Origin: a virus
DNA: 64,000 nt
IMG/VR virus record: IMGVR_UViG_3300036831_000148
Coordinates: 82,269 to 146,268 of that record
Reading direction: 5' to 3' (one strand)
Of this stretch, positions 38,324 to 45,547 are shown in pieces (position 1 is the stretch's first letter; each line of letters opens with the position of its first letter). Below the pieces are notes generated by a model. That model ran no database searches and was not told the origin of the DNA. It saw only the letters and a program-made list of their open reading frames with translations. The position numbers were made by a program, and so were the translations under genes.

Positions 38324-38902
38324 CTAGCTGGTGCGCCTGAGCATCTCAGCGGTAAGCGCGTCCTGCATGTGCTGCAGGTCCGCCGTCGCGCGCTCGTTCC
38401 CCTGCGCCCCCGCCAGGCGAAGCTGCTGGTCGGCCAGGTCCTGACGGCGCCGGATCTCGGCCGTGCTCAGCGTCTTGAACAGTTCGGCTGCCTCGCGGCC
38501 TGTCTCGCCTGTCCAGTGCTGCCCGCCGACGAACGCGGACCCGTCGCGGATGACCTTGAACCGCTCGGTAAGGACGCGCTCCAGTTGCGCGAACCCGCGG
38601 GCCACGTCAGTGGCCTTGTGGCCGTGGAACTCGTTAACCCGGCCGAACACGCCGGGGTCCAGGCGCGTGCCGTCCTCAACCCCGTGCCAGCTCAGCAGGT
38701 AGGTGTCCGGCGCGACCAGGCCAGCGTCGAATTTCACGGTCAGCTTCAGCCCGTGCGGGCCAGCCAGGTCAACCGACGTGCACCGGGTACCCGGCTCCTC
38801 CAGTTTGTGCGAGGCGGTCAGCCCGTACCAGGTAGCCAGGGCGGCCACCCGGGCGGCCATGGCCGCCCGGTCAGCCTTGCGCCGCGCGCTCAGCTCAGGC
38901 AT
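38324..38902 (-). CDS. Hypothetical protein, 192 aa
   Basis: MPELSARRKADRAAMAARVA; central beta part (SVDLAGPHGLKLTVKFDAGL) and helical C-terminus (TAEIRRRQDLADQQLRLAGA). Overlaps the upstream gene by 8 nt. No family recognised. Confidence 0.75.
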   Translation of the reverse strand: MPELSARRKADRAAMAARVAALATWYGLTASHKLEEPGTRCTSVDLAGPHGLKLTVKFDAGLVAPDTYLLSWHGVEDGTRLDPGVFGRVNEFHGHKATDVARGFAQLERVLTERFKVIRDGSAFVGGQHWTGETGREAAELFKTLSTAEIRRRQDLADQQLRLAGAQGNERATADLQHMQDALTAEMLRRTS

Positions 38903-39563
38903 CCCCGTAGCTCCGGGCCGTCACGAGGCCGAGCAGGTAGGGCCCGGCCGGCTCCTCGACCGGCTCGACCCACTTGCCGGATGCCCCCGGCTCGTAATGC
39001 CCCTTCTCCAGCACCTTGACCACCTCGGCCTGAATGGTGGCAGTCACGTGGCCGGTAGCCGCGCTCCGGCGGAACAGCACCCGGACGGAGCCGAAGCGGT
39101 GGCCCTCCGGCAGCCGCTCGCCGGCCAAGTCTGACAGCCATTCGAGTTCTTCCGCCTTGATGCCGGCGTGCCCGCCGTCAGCCAGGGCGAACATGGCCCA
39201 CAACTGGCCGTTGTCGTCACGGTCGAACATCGGGCACCCGGCGACCCGCGCCCGGATGCCGAGGTCCCCGCCGGCCTGGCGGGCCATGAAGTCCGCGAGG
39301 TTGGGGATAACCGGCTCGCCGTTGTTGTCCCCCCTGGCGCGGCGGACGCCGGCGTTGTCCGCCTCGTACGCGCCGGGCTCGTCGGCCGGGAGGTTGTAGG
39401 AGGCCAGCAGGGCCGCCACGCGGCTCGCGCGGACCGCCCAGTAGCGGTTCGTCGCCCACCACTCGCCCTCGAACTTGTTGACGGCGAGCGGCGCGGGGCC
39501 GTGCTTGAGGGAGAACCGGCCGGTAACCATCTTCCTGGCCGCGGTCGCGGGGTTGGGTGCCAT
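38895..39563 (-). CDS. Hypothetical protein, 222 aa
   Basis: ATG 39563 preceded by GAAGGGCAGGCACCCAG. KFEGEWWATNRYWAVRASRV, later GSVRVLFRRSAATGHVTATI. Soluble, mixed alpha/beta, no motif recognised. First gene of a two-gene unit. Confidence 0.75.
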   Translation of the reverse strand: MAPNPATAARKMVTGRFSLKHGPAPLAVNKFEGEWWATNRYWAVRASRVAALLASYNLPADEPGAYEADNAGVRRARGDNNGEPVIPNLADFMARQAGGDLGIRARVAGCPMFDRDDNGQLWAMFALADGGHAGIKAEELEWLSDLAGERLPEGHRFGSVRVLFRRSAATGHVTATIQAEVVKVLEKGHYEPGASGKWVEPVEEPAGPYLLGLVTARSYGDA

Positions 39564-39601
39564 CTGGGTGCCTGCCCTTCGGTTGACTGCTTGCAAGCCC
39601 T

Positions 39602-39631
39602 ACTCTAATGCAGAGCTTGACTAGAGTCAAG
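39602..39631 (-). promoter_or_regulatory. Palindrome promoter for 39563
   Basis: CTTGACTCTAGTCAAG (39616-39631), spacer 17, -10 TAGAGT; holds the stop of 39627. Confidence 0.8.
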
Positions 39632-39878
39632 CGCGAGGGCGGGACGGCTGCATGTTCAGCACCGTGTCCGCCGTCTGGTGACCAGCTGCGCCGAGCAACT
39701 GCAGGGACACGTTCAGCACGGCCGCCAGGCAGGTACGGCAGATGTTGCGGACCCGCATCGACCCGTCCGGGGTGAACAGCGGGACCGGCAGCGAGGGGGC
39801 GTCCCCGTCGCCGCACAGCGCGCACGCGGTCTCCACCAGCGGGAGAACCTGCGTGTCGCCGCCCCTGCTCACGGCCAT
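39627..39878 (-). CDS. Zinc-knuckle protein, 83 aa
   Basis: TACALCGDGDAPSLPVP and MRVRNICRTCLAAVLN give two CxxC pairs about 27 residues apart, a split zinc site. Overlaps the upstream gene; stop lies inside the palindrome at 39616. Confidence 0.7.
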   Translation of the reverse strand: MAVSRGGDTQVLPLVETACALCGDGDAPSLPVPLFTPDGSMRVRNICRTCLAAVLNVSLQLLGAAGHQTADTVLNMQPSRPRA

Positions 39879-40180
39879 CCCCCCCAGCTAGTCTCGATGC
39901 CGAGCGCCGCAGCGCCCGCCAGCAGGATGTCAGACCTGGCGCGGCTGCGCGCGGGAAGGTCCAGGTAGGCGAACAGGCGGCCGATCGCCGCCAGCAGGCG
40001 CACCAGGCCGGACAAGTGCACCGCGTCGCGCTCGGGCTGGTCGGACATCACCCAGTCGGCCACGCTGGTACGCGACGCGCGGCGCAGCAGCACGGCGAAC
40101 GCTATCCGGTCCTCAGTCTGCCGGTAATGCTCGGGCCGCGCGCGCCGCAGCTCGCCGAGCAGGTCATCGTTGGCTGTCAC
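39869..40180 (-). CDS. Hypothetical helical protein, 103 aa
   Basis: MTANDDLLGELRRARPEHYR, LVRLLAAIGRLFAYLDLPAR; all-helical, no motif. It starts 28 nt after the terminator at 40208 and has no palindrome, so its promoter is not identified. Confidence 0.7.
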   Translation of the reverse strand: MTANDDLLGELRRARPEHYRQTEDRIAFAVLLRRASRTSVADWVMSDQPERDAVHLSGLVRLLAAIGRLFAYLDLPARSRARSDILLAGAAALGIETSWGGWP

Positions 40181-40207
40181 GATCCTTGTCTCCCGCTTTG
40201 AAACCGG

Positions 40208-40242
40208 TAAAGAGCGGGGGCAGTTACTGCCCCCGCTCTTTA
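40208..40242 (-). terminator. Intrinsic terminator after 40282
   Basis: TAAAGAGCGGGGGCAG-taa-CTGCCCCCGCTCTTTA, 40 nt past the stop. Confidence 0.75.
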
Positions 40243-40281
40243 CTACTACGTCCGGCGGTCACCGCACAGGCGCTCCGGCCA

Positions 40282-41361
40282 TCACCCCGCATCATCCTGA
40301 GCAGGGACAACCCAGTGGCCGGCGCTGTAGGTCACGCCAGCCTCCGCCGGGCCGCCGTCGTGCACCCGCTTGACGATGTTCGCCGCGCGCATGCGGCTGT
40401 AGCCACGGGCTGCAAGCCATTCCACGGCCTCGCGCCGGTCAAGCTGGCCGCGCGCGCGGCGGGCCTCGGCCGGGTGACGGCGCGCGTCGCGGTCGGCTTC
40501 GGCCTCAGCCTCGGCCGCGACGCGGTGCGCGGTGGCCAGTTCCTCGGCCAGTCCGGGCGCGCTGACCGCGACGCGCGCCGTCACCCGGCCGTGGAACGTG
40601 GTGAGCTCAAGCACCACGGTCAGCGAGGCGTCCACCGCGACCCAGAGCCTGGGGCCGACCTGACAGCGGTAGACATCGGCTGCGATGCGCTCCGACAAGT
40701 CAGGCTCCGTAGCCTCCGGGCCGGCGCCCAGCGCGTCGCCCAGCGCGGTCAGGGCCTCCGCTACCTTCAGGTCGCCGGCGGCGCGCGGGTACCTGAGAGC
40801 AAGGCGCTCGCGCGCCTGCCGGAGGCAGAGCCGGGCCTGTCCGCTGGCGAGCCCGGCCTCGCGCCGGTCAAGCTCAGCCTGCGCGCAGGCTGTAGCGGAC
40901 TGCGGCCCGGGGTGCGCGTGCGAGCAGGACCAGGAGAATTTCTGGCCGCCCGCGAACCGGTACCAGGCGGGCTCGTCGGAGATGATCCCGATGTAACTGC
41001 AGTCCCCGGAGGGGGACAGTGCCCATGTCGCGTGCCCGGTTACCGGGCCCGCCTGCGTCGTGTCCTCGGTCACCGGGTCCGGGGTTACCTCGGTCACCAG
41101 GGACGCGGGCCCGGCTGCGCCGGCTACCAGTTCCTCGCCGGCGCCGAGGAACTGGTAGCCGGTAAAGATCCGGTTCGGGTAACTGTCCAGCCGGATGTAC
41201 CAGCCGTCAGCGTGCTCCTCAGTGTAGAGAATGACGCCAGTGTGCTCCGCTGTCAGCTCGCGCTCGCCTGTCGTGGGCGCGATGTAGCGCCGCACCGTCA
41301 CCCGGTCCCCGGGGCGGGGCACGTAGGCCCCGCTCCCGGCCTGCTCCTGCGTACTGGTCAC
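40282..41361 (-). CDS. Hypothetical protein, 359 aa
   Basis: N-terminal small-barrel-like part (PRPGDRVTVRRYIAPTTGER, TGVILYTEEHADGWYIRL), then a charged helical middle (QAELDRREAGLASGQARLC). C-terminal REAVEWLAARGYSRMRAANI resembles a DNA-binding helix pair. The coding sequence contains an exact 16-bp inverted repeat (41122). Overlaps the upstream gene by ATGA-type coupling. Confidence 0.75.
   Translation of the reverse strand: MTSTQEQAGSGAYVPRPGDRVTVRRYIAPTTGERELTAEHTGVILYTEEHADGWYIRLDSYPNRIFTGYQFLGAGEELVAGAAGPASLVTEVTPDPVTEDTTQAGPVTGHATWALSPSGDCSYIGIISDEPAWYRFAGGQKFSWSCSHAHPGPQSATACAQAELDRREAGLASGQARLCLRQARERLALRYPRAAGDLKVAEALTALGDALGAGPEATEPDLSERIAADVYRCQVGPRLWVAVDASLTVVLELTTFHGRVTARVAVSAPGLAEELATAHRVAAEAEAEADRDARRHPAEARRARGQLDRREAVEWLAARGYSRMRAANIVKRVHDGGPAEAGVTYSAGHWVVPAQDDAG
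41122..41160. repeat. Exact inverted repeat inside a gene
   Basis: GGCTACCAGTTCCTCG (41122-41137) and CGAGGAACTGGTAGCC (41145-41160) with a 7-nt loop; encodes GYQFLGAGEELVAG. Confidence 0.85.
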
Positions 41362-41594
41362 CGCTTTGCCTGCACCTTCGCCAGGATGTCCTCGGCCAGC
41401 ATCTCGGCCGTGGCCAAGTCAAAGGTAATGCGCTCGTTCGGCCACTTGGTGGCATCGACCACCAGGGTCAGTTCGTTGTCGTAGTCGTTCTCCACGCCGA
41501 CCTTGAGGCCGGTCTGCCCGTCCTCGCCCAGGAAGTCCGCCATGTCTGACAGGCGGGTGCCGCCCTCGGTGGTCATGCTCTCGGTTACCCGCAT
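41358..41594 (-). CDS. Hypothetical protein, 78 aa
   Basis: MRVTESMTTEGGTRLSDMAD; ELTLVVDATKWPNERITFDL; ends AEMLAEDILAKVQAKR. First gene of the unit with the 359-aa gene. No family recognised. Confidence 0.75.
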   Translation of the reverse strand: MRVTESMTTEGGTRLSDMADFLGEDGQTGLKVGVENDYDNELTLVVDATKWPNERITFDLATAEMLAEDILAKVQAKR

Positions 41595-41631
41595 CGGGTG
41601 CCTGCCCTTCGCTCGGCTGCTTTATACTGCC

Positions 41632-41661
41632 AGCGTAGTGTATGGCTTGACTCAAGTCAAG
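41632..41661 (-). promoter_or_regulatory. Palindrome promoter for 41594
   Basis: CTTGACTTGAGTCAAG (41646-41661), spacer 17, -10 TACGCT; contains the stop of 41652. Confidence 0.8.
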
Positions 41662-41846
41662 GTAAGAACCGGCCTCTTCCACAGGACTACGTCTACCGGC
41701 CAGAGGGCGACGTGGAACCAGCAGAGGTCGTTGTTGAAGTTGGCGCACCACCAGTACCCGAATGGCCGGTGCCGGTCGATCGAGAACGCGAACTGCCCAA
41801 CCTCAACCTCAACCGCGAACACCGCCCCCATCCACTTAAACCTCAT
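41652..41846 (-). CDS. Hypothetical aromatic-rich protein, 64 aa
   Basis: ATG 41846: MRFKWMGAVFAVEVEVGQFA, then FGYWWCANFNNDLCWFHVAL. Rich in Trp and Phe, probably a small beta sheet. Leader CGAAGGGCAGGCAC. Confidence 0.65.
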   Translation of the reverse strand: MRFKWMGAVFAVEVEVGQFAFSIDRHRPFGYWWCANFNNDLCWFHVALWPVDVVLWKRPVLTLT

Positions 41847-41879
41847 GTGCCTGCCCTTCGCTCGGTTGCTGATAGCTCT

Positions 41880-41909
41880 ACTGTAGTGCATGGCTTGACT
41901 AGAGTCAAG
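41880..41909 (-). promoter_or_regulatory. Palindrome promoter for 41846
   Basis: CTTGACTCTAGTCAAG (41894-41909), spacer 17, -10 TACAGT. Confidence 0.8.
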
Positions 41910-41917
41910 ACATACGG

Positions 41918-41950
41918 CAGCCCCGCGCCGGGGAATCGGGCGCGGGGCTG
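41918..41950 (-). terminator. Hairpin after 41961
   Basis: CAGCCCCGCGCC and GGCGCGGGGCTG-type arms, 10 nt past the stop. Confidence 0.65.
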
Positions 41951-41960
41951 GCTGAGGGGG

Positions 41961-42410
41961 CTAGGCGAACGTGACGGTCATCGTGTAGCGGCCGGCGGCC
42001 CGGTCGTAGCGGACCACGCCGGTGATGCCGTGGAGGGCCTCGAACTCGGCGAACTCGCTGCTCCCGAACTGGGCGAGCACCGCGTTGGACTCCCGGGGGG
42101 TCATCCCGACGCGCGGACCCCGCAGGAAGGAGAGAACGTCAATGCGGGTGAGGTCGGGGAAAGTCTCCTCAGCCGGGGACGGGCGGTTCCAGCCGCCGAC
42201 GCGCTCCATGAACTCGGCGATGTGCTTGCAGATGGTGACAGCGGGGACGCCGTCGACCGTGATCACCCAGCCCTTGCGGTTGATGAAGTCGGGGCATTCG
42301 CAGGACGGGAGCGTGACCTGGTAGGCGCGCGCGCCGTCCCTGGCGCTGCGCACCAGGCCCGCGGTCGGGTAGACGGTCATGTCGTAGGTCTTGGCGGTGC
42401 TGGAAGGCAT
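41961..42410 (-). CDS. SWIM-type zinc finger protein, 149 aa
   Basis: YQVTLPSCECPDFINRKG, then AVTICKHIAEFMERVGGW: the CxCx(n)CxH SWIM pattern (about 36-68). The C-terminal half is helical and ends in beta strands (GVVRYDRAAGRYTMTVTFA). Related in motif to 8057. Possible DNA- or protein-binding regulator. Confidence 0.75.
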   Translation of the reverse strand: MPSSTAKTYDMTVYPTAGLVRSARDGARAYQVTLPSCECPDFINRKGWVITVDGVPAVTICKHIAEFMERVGGWNRPSPAEETFPDLTRIDVLSFLRGPRVGMTPRESNAVLAQFGSSEFAEFEALHGITGVVRYDRAAGRYTMTVTFA

Positions 42411-42442
42411 GTGCCTGCCTCTCGGTTGGCTGCTGTACCTCC

Positions 42443-42472
42443 ATTGTAGTGCACTGCTTGACTACAGTCAAG
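42443..42472 (-). promoter_or_regulatory. Palindrome promoter for 42410
   Basis: CTTGACTGTAGTCAAG (42457-42472), spacer 17, -10 TACAAT. Confidence 0.8.
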
Positions 42473-42493
42473 ACATCTGCCCAGGGAAAGAAC

Positions 42494-42528
42494 AAGGGAC
42501 CGGAGCACGGGGGCTACTCCGGTCCCTT
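42494..42528 (-). terminator. Hairpin downstream of 42598
   Basis: AAGGGACCGGAGTAGCC and matching arm, 12 paired bases plus flanks. Between it and 42598 I see no independent gene. Confidence 0.6.
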
Positions 42529-42597
42529 GAGGGGGATGACCAGCCGGCGATCTTGGGGAGGTCACGTCGGCGCTTCACGTCTATTATCACACCGCTG

Positions 42598-42915
42598 TCA
42601 AGCGGGCGGCCCCGGGCCAGAGCTCCCGCCGGGCGGGGCGGACGGCCCGGCGTCATCCCTGACGCGGTGGCGGCCCGCCGGGCGGCCGCTCGCCCGGGGG
42701 GGCTCCCCGTGCACCGGCACCTCGTTCACCCGGACCGCGACCTTCACCGCCTCAGCGGGGTCTACCACGACCACCAGCACGTCGCCGTAGGTGTAGACGT
42801 ACACCCGGGAGCCGCCCAGCTCCACGTACGGGTGCGGCTCGCCGTCGGCGGGGTGGAACACCGCTGACCGGGACGCCGTGCGGTCATCCTCGCTGAGCTG
42901 CTCTAGAACCGGCAT
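42598..42915 (-). CDS. Hypothetical protein, 105 aa
   Basis: ATG 42915: MPVLEQLSEDDRTASRSAVF, then RVYVYTYGDVLVVVVDPAEA; small beta-rich domain followed by an Arg/Pro/Gly-rich tail that may be out of frame with an original end. Promoter at 42970. Confidence 0.6.
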   Translation of the reverse strand: MPVLEQLSEDDRTASRSAVFHPADGEPHPYVELGGSRVYVYTYGDVLVVVVDPAEAVKVAVRVNEVPVHGEPPRASGRPAGRHRVRDDAGPSAPPGGSSGPGPPA

Positions 42916-42969
42916 GCGCGCGCCCTTCGCTCTGGGTCTGACGGAACTTGTTCGGACTTGTTGCCGAAC

Positions 42970-43000
42970 ACCATAGTGAAGCGTCTTGACGCTAGTCAAG
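42970..43000 (-). promoter_or_regulatory. Palindrome promoter for 42915
   Basis: CTTGACTAGCGTCAAG (42985-43000), spacer 18, -10 TATGGT; the stop of the upstream frame (42996) is inside. Confidence 0.75.
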
Positions 43001-43466
43001 ATCCTAGTACTGGCCGAAGAGGTAGGTCTCTCCCCGGACCGTACCGTCCGGCCGCGTGCGGTTCGCGTTGGCGATGATGTGCCCGTGCTCGGCCCACCAG
43101 GCGGCCAGCCGCACGTGCTCCTGCACGTCCCACGCGCGCATCGAGGCGACAGCCCGCCGGACATCGGCCGGGAGCCGGTCCGGGGCCGGCGGGACCTGCT
43201 CGCGCTTCCACTGCCGGATCCGGGCCGCGCCCACCACGAGCGGCTCGCCGCGGTGATGAACGATGCTGCGGGAACCGGTGTAGGAGGGCGCGCCGGGGGC
43301 AGCGCCGACCCCACTCCACCCGGTCCGCCAGGTAGGTGCACGGCGCGCCCCTGGCTGCCTGGCAGCGCGGGCACCTGACCTCCCGCGCGTCGGCGCCGGA
43401 GACCGGGCCGCTTGCGCGGTCGTATGTCAGCGGTGGCCCGACCGGGCCGGTCCTGGTCACCCTCAC
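42996..43466 (-). pseudogene. Zinc-finger gene with apparent frameshift
   Basis: GTG 43466 overlaps the upstream stop (GTGA). Residues about 30-60, EVRCPRCQAARGAPCTYLAD, fit the CPxCxAxxGxPC zinc finger common in actinobacterial phages. From about nt 43310 this frame turns Arg/Pro-rich to its stop at 42996. Another frame reads naturally (APSYTGSRSIVHHRGEPLVV, later VQEHVRLAAWWAEHGHIIAN, ending GETYLFGQY at 43004) but has no start of its own before 43237. A one-base shift between about 43290 and 43340 would rejoin them. Confidence 0.6.
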
Positions 43467-43849
43467 CGCGTCTCCAGCCAGCAGGCAGGCCACCAGCTCT
43501 CGTAGCCGTCGTCCAGCAGCACGTGCACGCTCGCGCCGTCGGTGCTGATGAACCAGGGCACCAGGTCGCCGTCCGGCAACCAGCACGCGTGGCGCTCCGG
43601 CACGCCCGGCGTGACGATGCCGTGCTGGCCGAGCCGCCAGTGAACCGGCGTGCCGAGCCACACCGGCGCGCCGGGCGGGAACTTCGCCTCCAGGCCCGGC
43701 AGCAGGTCGCGGGTGAACGCGTCATCGATGCCAAGCTCCGCCGGCAGGGTGACGTGCGCCATCTCCGCGGCGCCGGCCTCGCCGTACCCGCCTGACGTGT
43801 GCTCGCGGCCCCCGATCAGGGTGATGACCGCCCATGTCCCGCCGTTCAT
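43463..43849 (-). CDS. Hypothetical protein, 128 aa
   Basis: ATG 43849 (MNGGTWAVITLIGGREHTSG) overlaps the upstream stop by ATGA. GAPVWLGTPVHWRLGQHGIV and ASVHVLLDDGYESWWPACWL suggest a small beta domain. No family recognised. Confidence 0.7.
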   Translation of the reverse strand: MNGGTWAVITLIGGREHTSGGYGEAGAAEMAHVTLPAELGIDDAFTRDLLPGLEAKFPPGAPVWLGTPVHWRLGQHGIVTPGVPERHACWLPDGDLVPWFISTDGASVHVLLDDGYESWWPACWLETR

Positions 43850-44286
43850 CAGGGCTCCTCCGCAGGGATCGGGTCGCAGACCTCGCACGAGCGCGACGGG
43901 CACCAGTCCGCAGACCTGGTGCAGTCCAGGCAGCCGTCCGGGTAGCGCTCGCGGTGCGCGGCCTCGCCTGCGGCCCGCCAGTCATCCCCGGCTGCCAGGT
44001 CGGGGCGCGCCTCCGTCCAGAGGGCGTGCGCCTCTTCCACGTCGGTGCGGAACCAGGTGATCCCGAACATTGCGACATGACTCACCCAGCCGGCCCGCAC
44101 GCTCTGGTAAGCGGAGTCACTGTGGTCGTACCCGAGGGACGAGATGTCAGCCGGGTCCACCCCGGCCGAGGTGCACACCGCCGCGCGGAGGTCTGCTACC
44201 GAGGTCTCAAAGTTGGCCCGCTCTACCGGGTCATCCGGACGGGCGCAGCCGGCGAGCGCGATGAACGTGACGCTGGCCGCGCTCAC
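43849..44286 (-). CDS. Hypothetical protein, 145 aa
   Basis: N-terminus MSAASVTFIALAGCARPDDP has a lipobox-like LAGC but no positive charges, so export is doubtful. C-terminal Cys cluster CLDCTRSADWCPSRSCEVCD (about 118-138) is probably zinc-binding. GTGA coupling upstream. Confidence 0.65.
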   Translation of the reverse strand: MSAASVTFIALAGCARPDDPVERANFETSVADLRAAVCTSAGVDPADISSLGYDHSDSAYQSVRAGWVSHVAMFGITWFRTDVEEAHALWTEARPDLAAGDDWRAAGEAAHRERYPDGCLDCTRSADWCPSRSCEVCDPIPAEEP

Positions 44287-44633
44287 TTCGCCGGCTTCCC
44301 GTCATCCAGCACGCACGTGGCCTCGTAGTCGTCCCACCGGCTCAGGAGCTCGGCCACGGGCACGGGGCCGTCCTCAGACTCGCGCTGCACGTAGGCGAAG
44401 AACGCCCCGCCGATCTGGGCGAGCGAGGCGGCCAGCGCGGTCAGCGCCGGCATGACGTCGTACGCGCCGTCCTCACCCTGGCTCAGGTGAGGGGACACCC
44501 GCTCCAGGTAAGGCAGCAGGACGTCTGCCGCCGAGCCGGCGGGCCCTTCGGCCTCGGAGAACTCGATTGCCTGGCGCACCAGCGCCATCGCGGCGAGCAG
44601 GGCCTCGTCCTGCGCCGGGTTTTGACCGTTCAT
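44283..44633 (-). CDS. Hypothetical helical protein, 116 aa
   Basis: MNGQNPAQDEALLAAMALVR, LTALAASLAQIGGAFFAYVQ; all-helical. First gene of the four-gene unit to 42996. Leader CGAGAGGCAGGCAAAGC. Confidence 0.75.
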   Translation of the reverse strand: MNGQNPAQDEALLAAMALVRQAIEFSEAEGPAGSAADVLLPYLERVSPHLSQGEDGAYDVMPALTALAASLAQIGGAFFAYVQRESEDGPVPVAELLSRWDDYEATCVLDDGKPAK

Positions 44634-44665
44634 GCTTTGCCTGCCTCTCGGTTGCCTGTGCGCCC

Positions 44666-44696
44666 AGCCTACCGGCTTCGCTTGACTTGTGTCAAG
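44666..44696 (-). promoter_or_regulatory. Palindrome promoter for 44633
   Basis: CTTGACACAAGTCAAG (44681-44696), spacer 18, -10 TAGGCT. It begins exactly where the U-tract of the large RNA's terminator ends. Confidence 0.8.
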
Positions 44697-44755
44697 AAAA
44701 AGGTGAGGCCCCCCGTGTGCGAAAGGCAGGCAACCAATCCACGGGGGGCCTCGCC
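44697..44755 (-). terminator. Terminator of the large RNA, loop antisense to shared leaders
   Basis: Stem 44702-44717/44740-44755 (16 bp, one G-U), minus-strand U-tract TTTTT at 44701-44697. The 22-nt loop (44739-44718) reads GATTGGTTGCCTGCCTTTCG plus CA. Its complement GCGAAAGGCAGGCAACC is the conserved mRNA leader of the element. Confidence 0.85.
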
Positions 44756-45506
44756 GCAGAGGGGACGCGCTCCGCGCCGGGCTACTCGGCTAAGTGGGCA
44801 GATCTGGCGCGCCGGGAGACGCCTCGCCCGGCGGGTTCCCCTCGCCGGCGCAGCAGGCCCGAAGGCCTGCCACGATCTTCAGTTGTCCCTGCAGCCCGCC
44901 TAAGCGGGGTAAGACGGGCTGCAGAGCCTTGCGCCCGGGTGCCTGGCCCGGGGAGCCTGTTCAGTTTTCGCAGCGGCCGGGCGCAGGACCAGTCCGGGGC
45001 CGGAACCGCCCGGCCGCCACTTCGACCCATCTGAGGGTGCACCTCGGTAGCCCGGGGTCGCGGCGGGCTACCACTCAGCTAGTCCCCGGGCCAGGTGTTT
45101 CGCTGGTCCGTAGCGGTGTCGGCGCGCCGGCCGTATTTGGTCTCAGCGCCCCTCACGCGTTCGCCAGGTACTTGACCTGGCCCGGGAAGCTAGAGGACAA
45201 CGGCCATCGGTTTCCAACCCCGGCCCGCGGAGACGCCAGGCGGCGAGCCTGACGCGGCGGAAGGCCCTGGCCTAGCAGGGTCCCGCTGCCCTCAAGTCAC
45301 TGTTCAGTTACCCGCCAGGGGCGGTATCGCTAGCGAGTCCGGCAAGCCGGGTTCTGCCGCGCTGTACCCCTCCCTGACGGGAGTCTTAGTGAGCGAGGCC
45401 CTGGGCGGAGGGGGCTGCGGCCTGCTCTGTGGCCGGTGTGCTGCCTTTCGGGCGCTCCTGGCCGGTCCCTCTCTTGCCTGCTCGCTGGCCTTCCGGCCTC
45501 GCTCAC
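44697..45506 (-). ncRNA. Large structured noncoding RNA, about 810 nt
   Basis: No credible gene on either strand between 44697 and 45547. A promoter ends at 45513 and the predicted first base (45506) is the first base of a 12-bp helix (45495-45506 with 45389-45400). Further helices: 45084-45095 with 45174-45185, CGGCCGGGCG/CGCCCGGCCG near 44963-45016, GGTAGCCCG/CGGGCTACC near 45049-45076, CTGCAGCCCG/CGGGCTGCAG near 44894-44925, and GCAGGCC-ttcg-GGCCTGC near 44846-44863. It ends in the terminator 44697-44755. Size, isolation and complexity recall giant RNAs such as GOLLD or ROOL, but I do not recognise a known class. RNase P and tmRNA signatures are absent. Confidence 0.75.
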
Positions 45507-45512
45507 AACTAC

Positions 45513-45543
45513 AGGCTAAAGGCTGGCCTTTACTCCTGTCAAG
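45513..45543 (-). promoter_or_regulatory. Promoter of the large RNA
   Basis: -35 TTGACA inside CTTGACAGGAGTAAAG (45528-45543), spacer 18, -10 TAGCCT. The palindrome is the TTTAC variant also seen at 7385, linking the RNA to the same regulon. It starts 5 nt after the stop of the ECF sigma gene. Confidence 0.8.
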
Positions 45544-45547
45544 AGAA

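Noticed and set aside
42468-42656. Frame ending near 42468 containing VKRRRDLPKIAGW
   Set aside because: It extends through the terminator hairpin at 42494 and has no clear start; it might be the displaced tail of the 42915 gene, but evidence is too thin.
43849-44286. Lipoprotein signal (LAGC) in the 145-aa protein
   Set aside because: The n-region lacks basic residues and the protein has a cytoplasmic-looking zinc cluster.
44697-44760. The leader-like GCGAAAGGCAGGCAACC read on the plus strand as a start of a plus-strand gene
   Set aside because: No -10 box follows the palindrome in that direction, no start codon follows within a sensible distance, and the sequence is in the loop of a terminator whose U-tract points to the minus strand.
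44697-45506. RNase P RNA, tmRNA or group I intron as explanation for the large RNA
   Set aside because: None of the signature sequences (P4 core, tRNA-Ala-like ends, intron core with split exons) is visible and no gene is interrupted.
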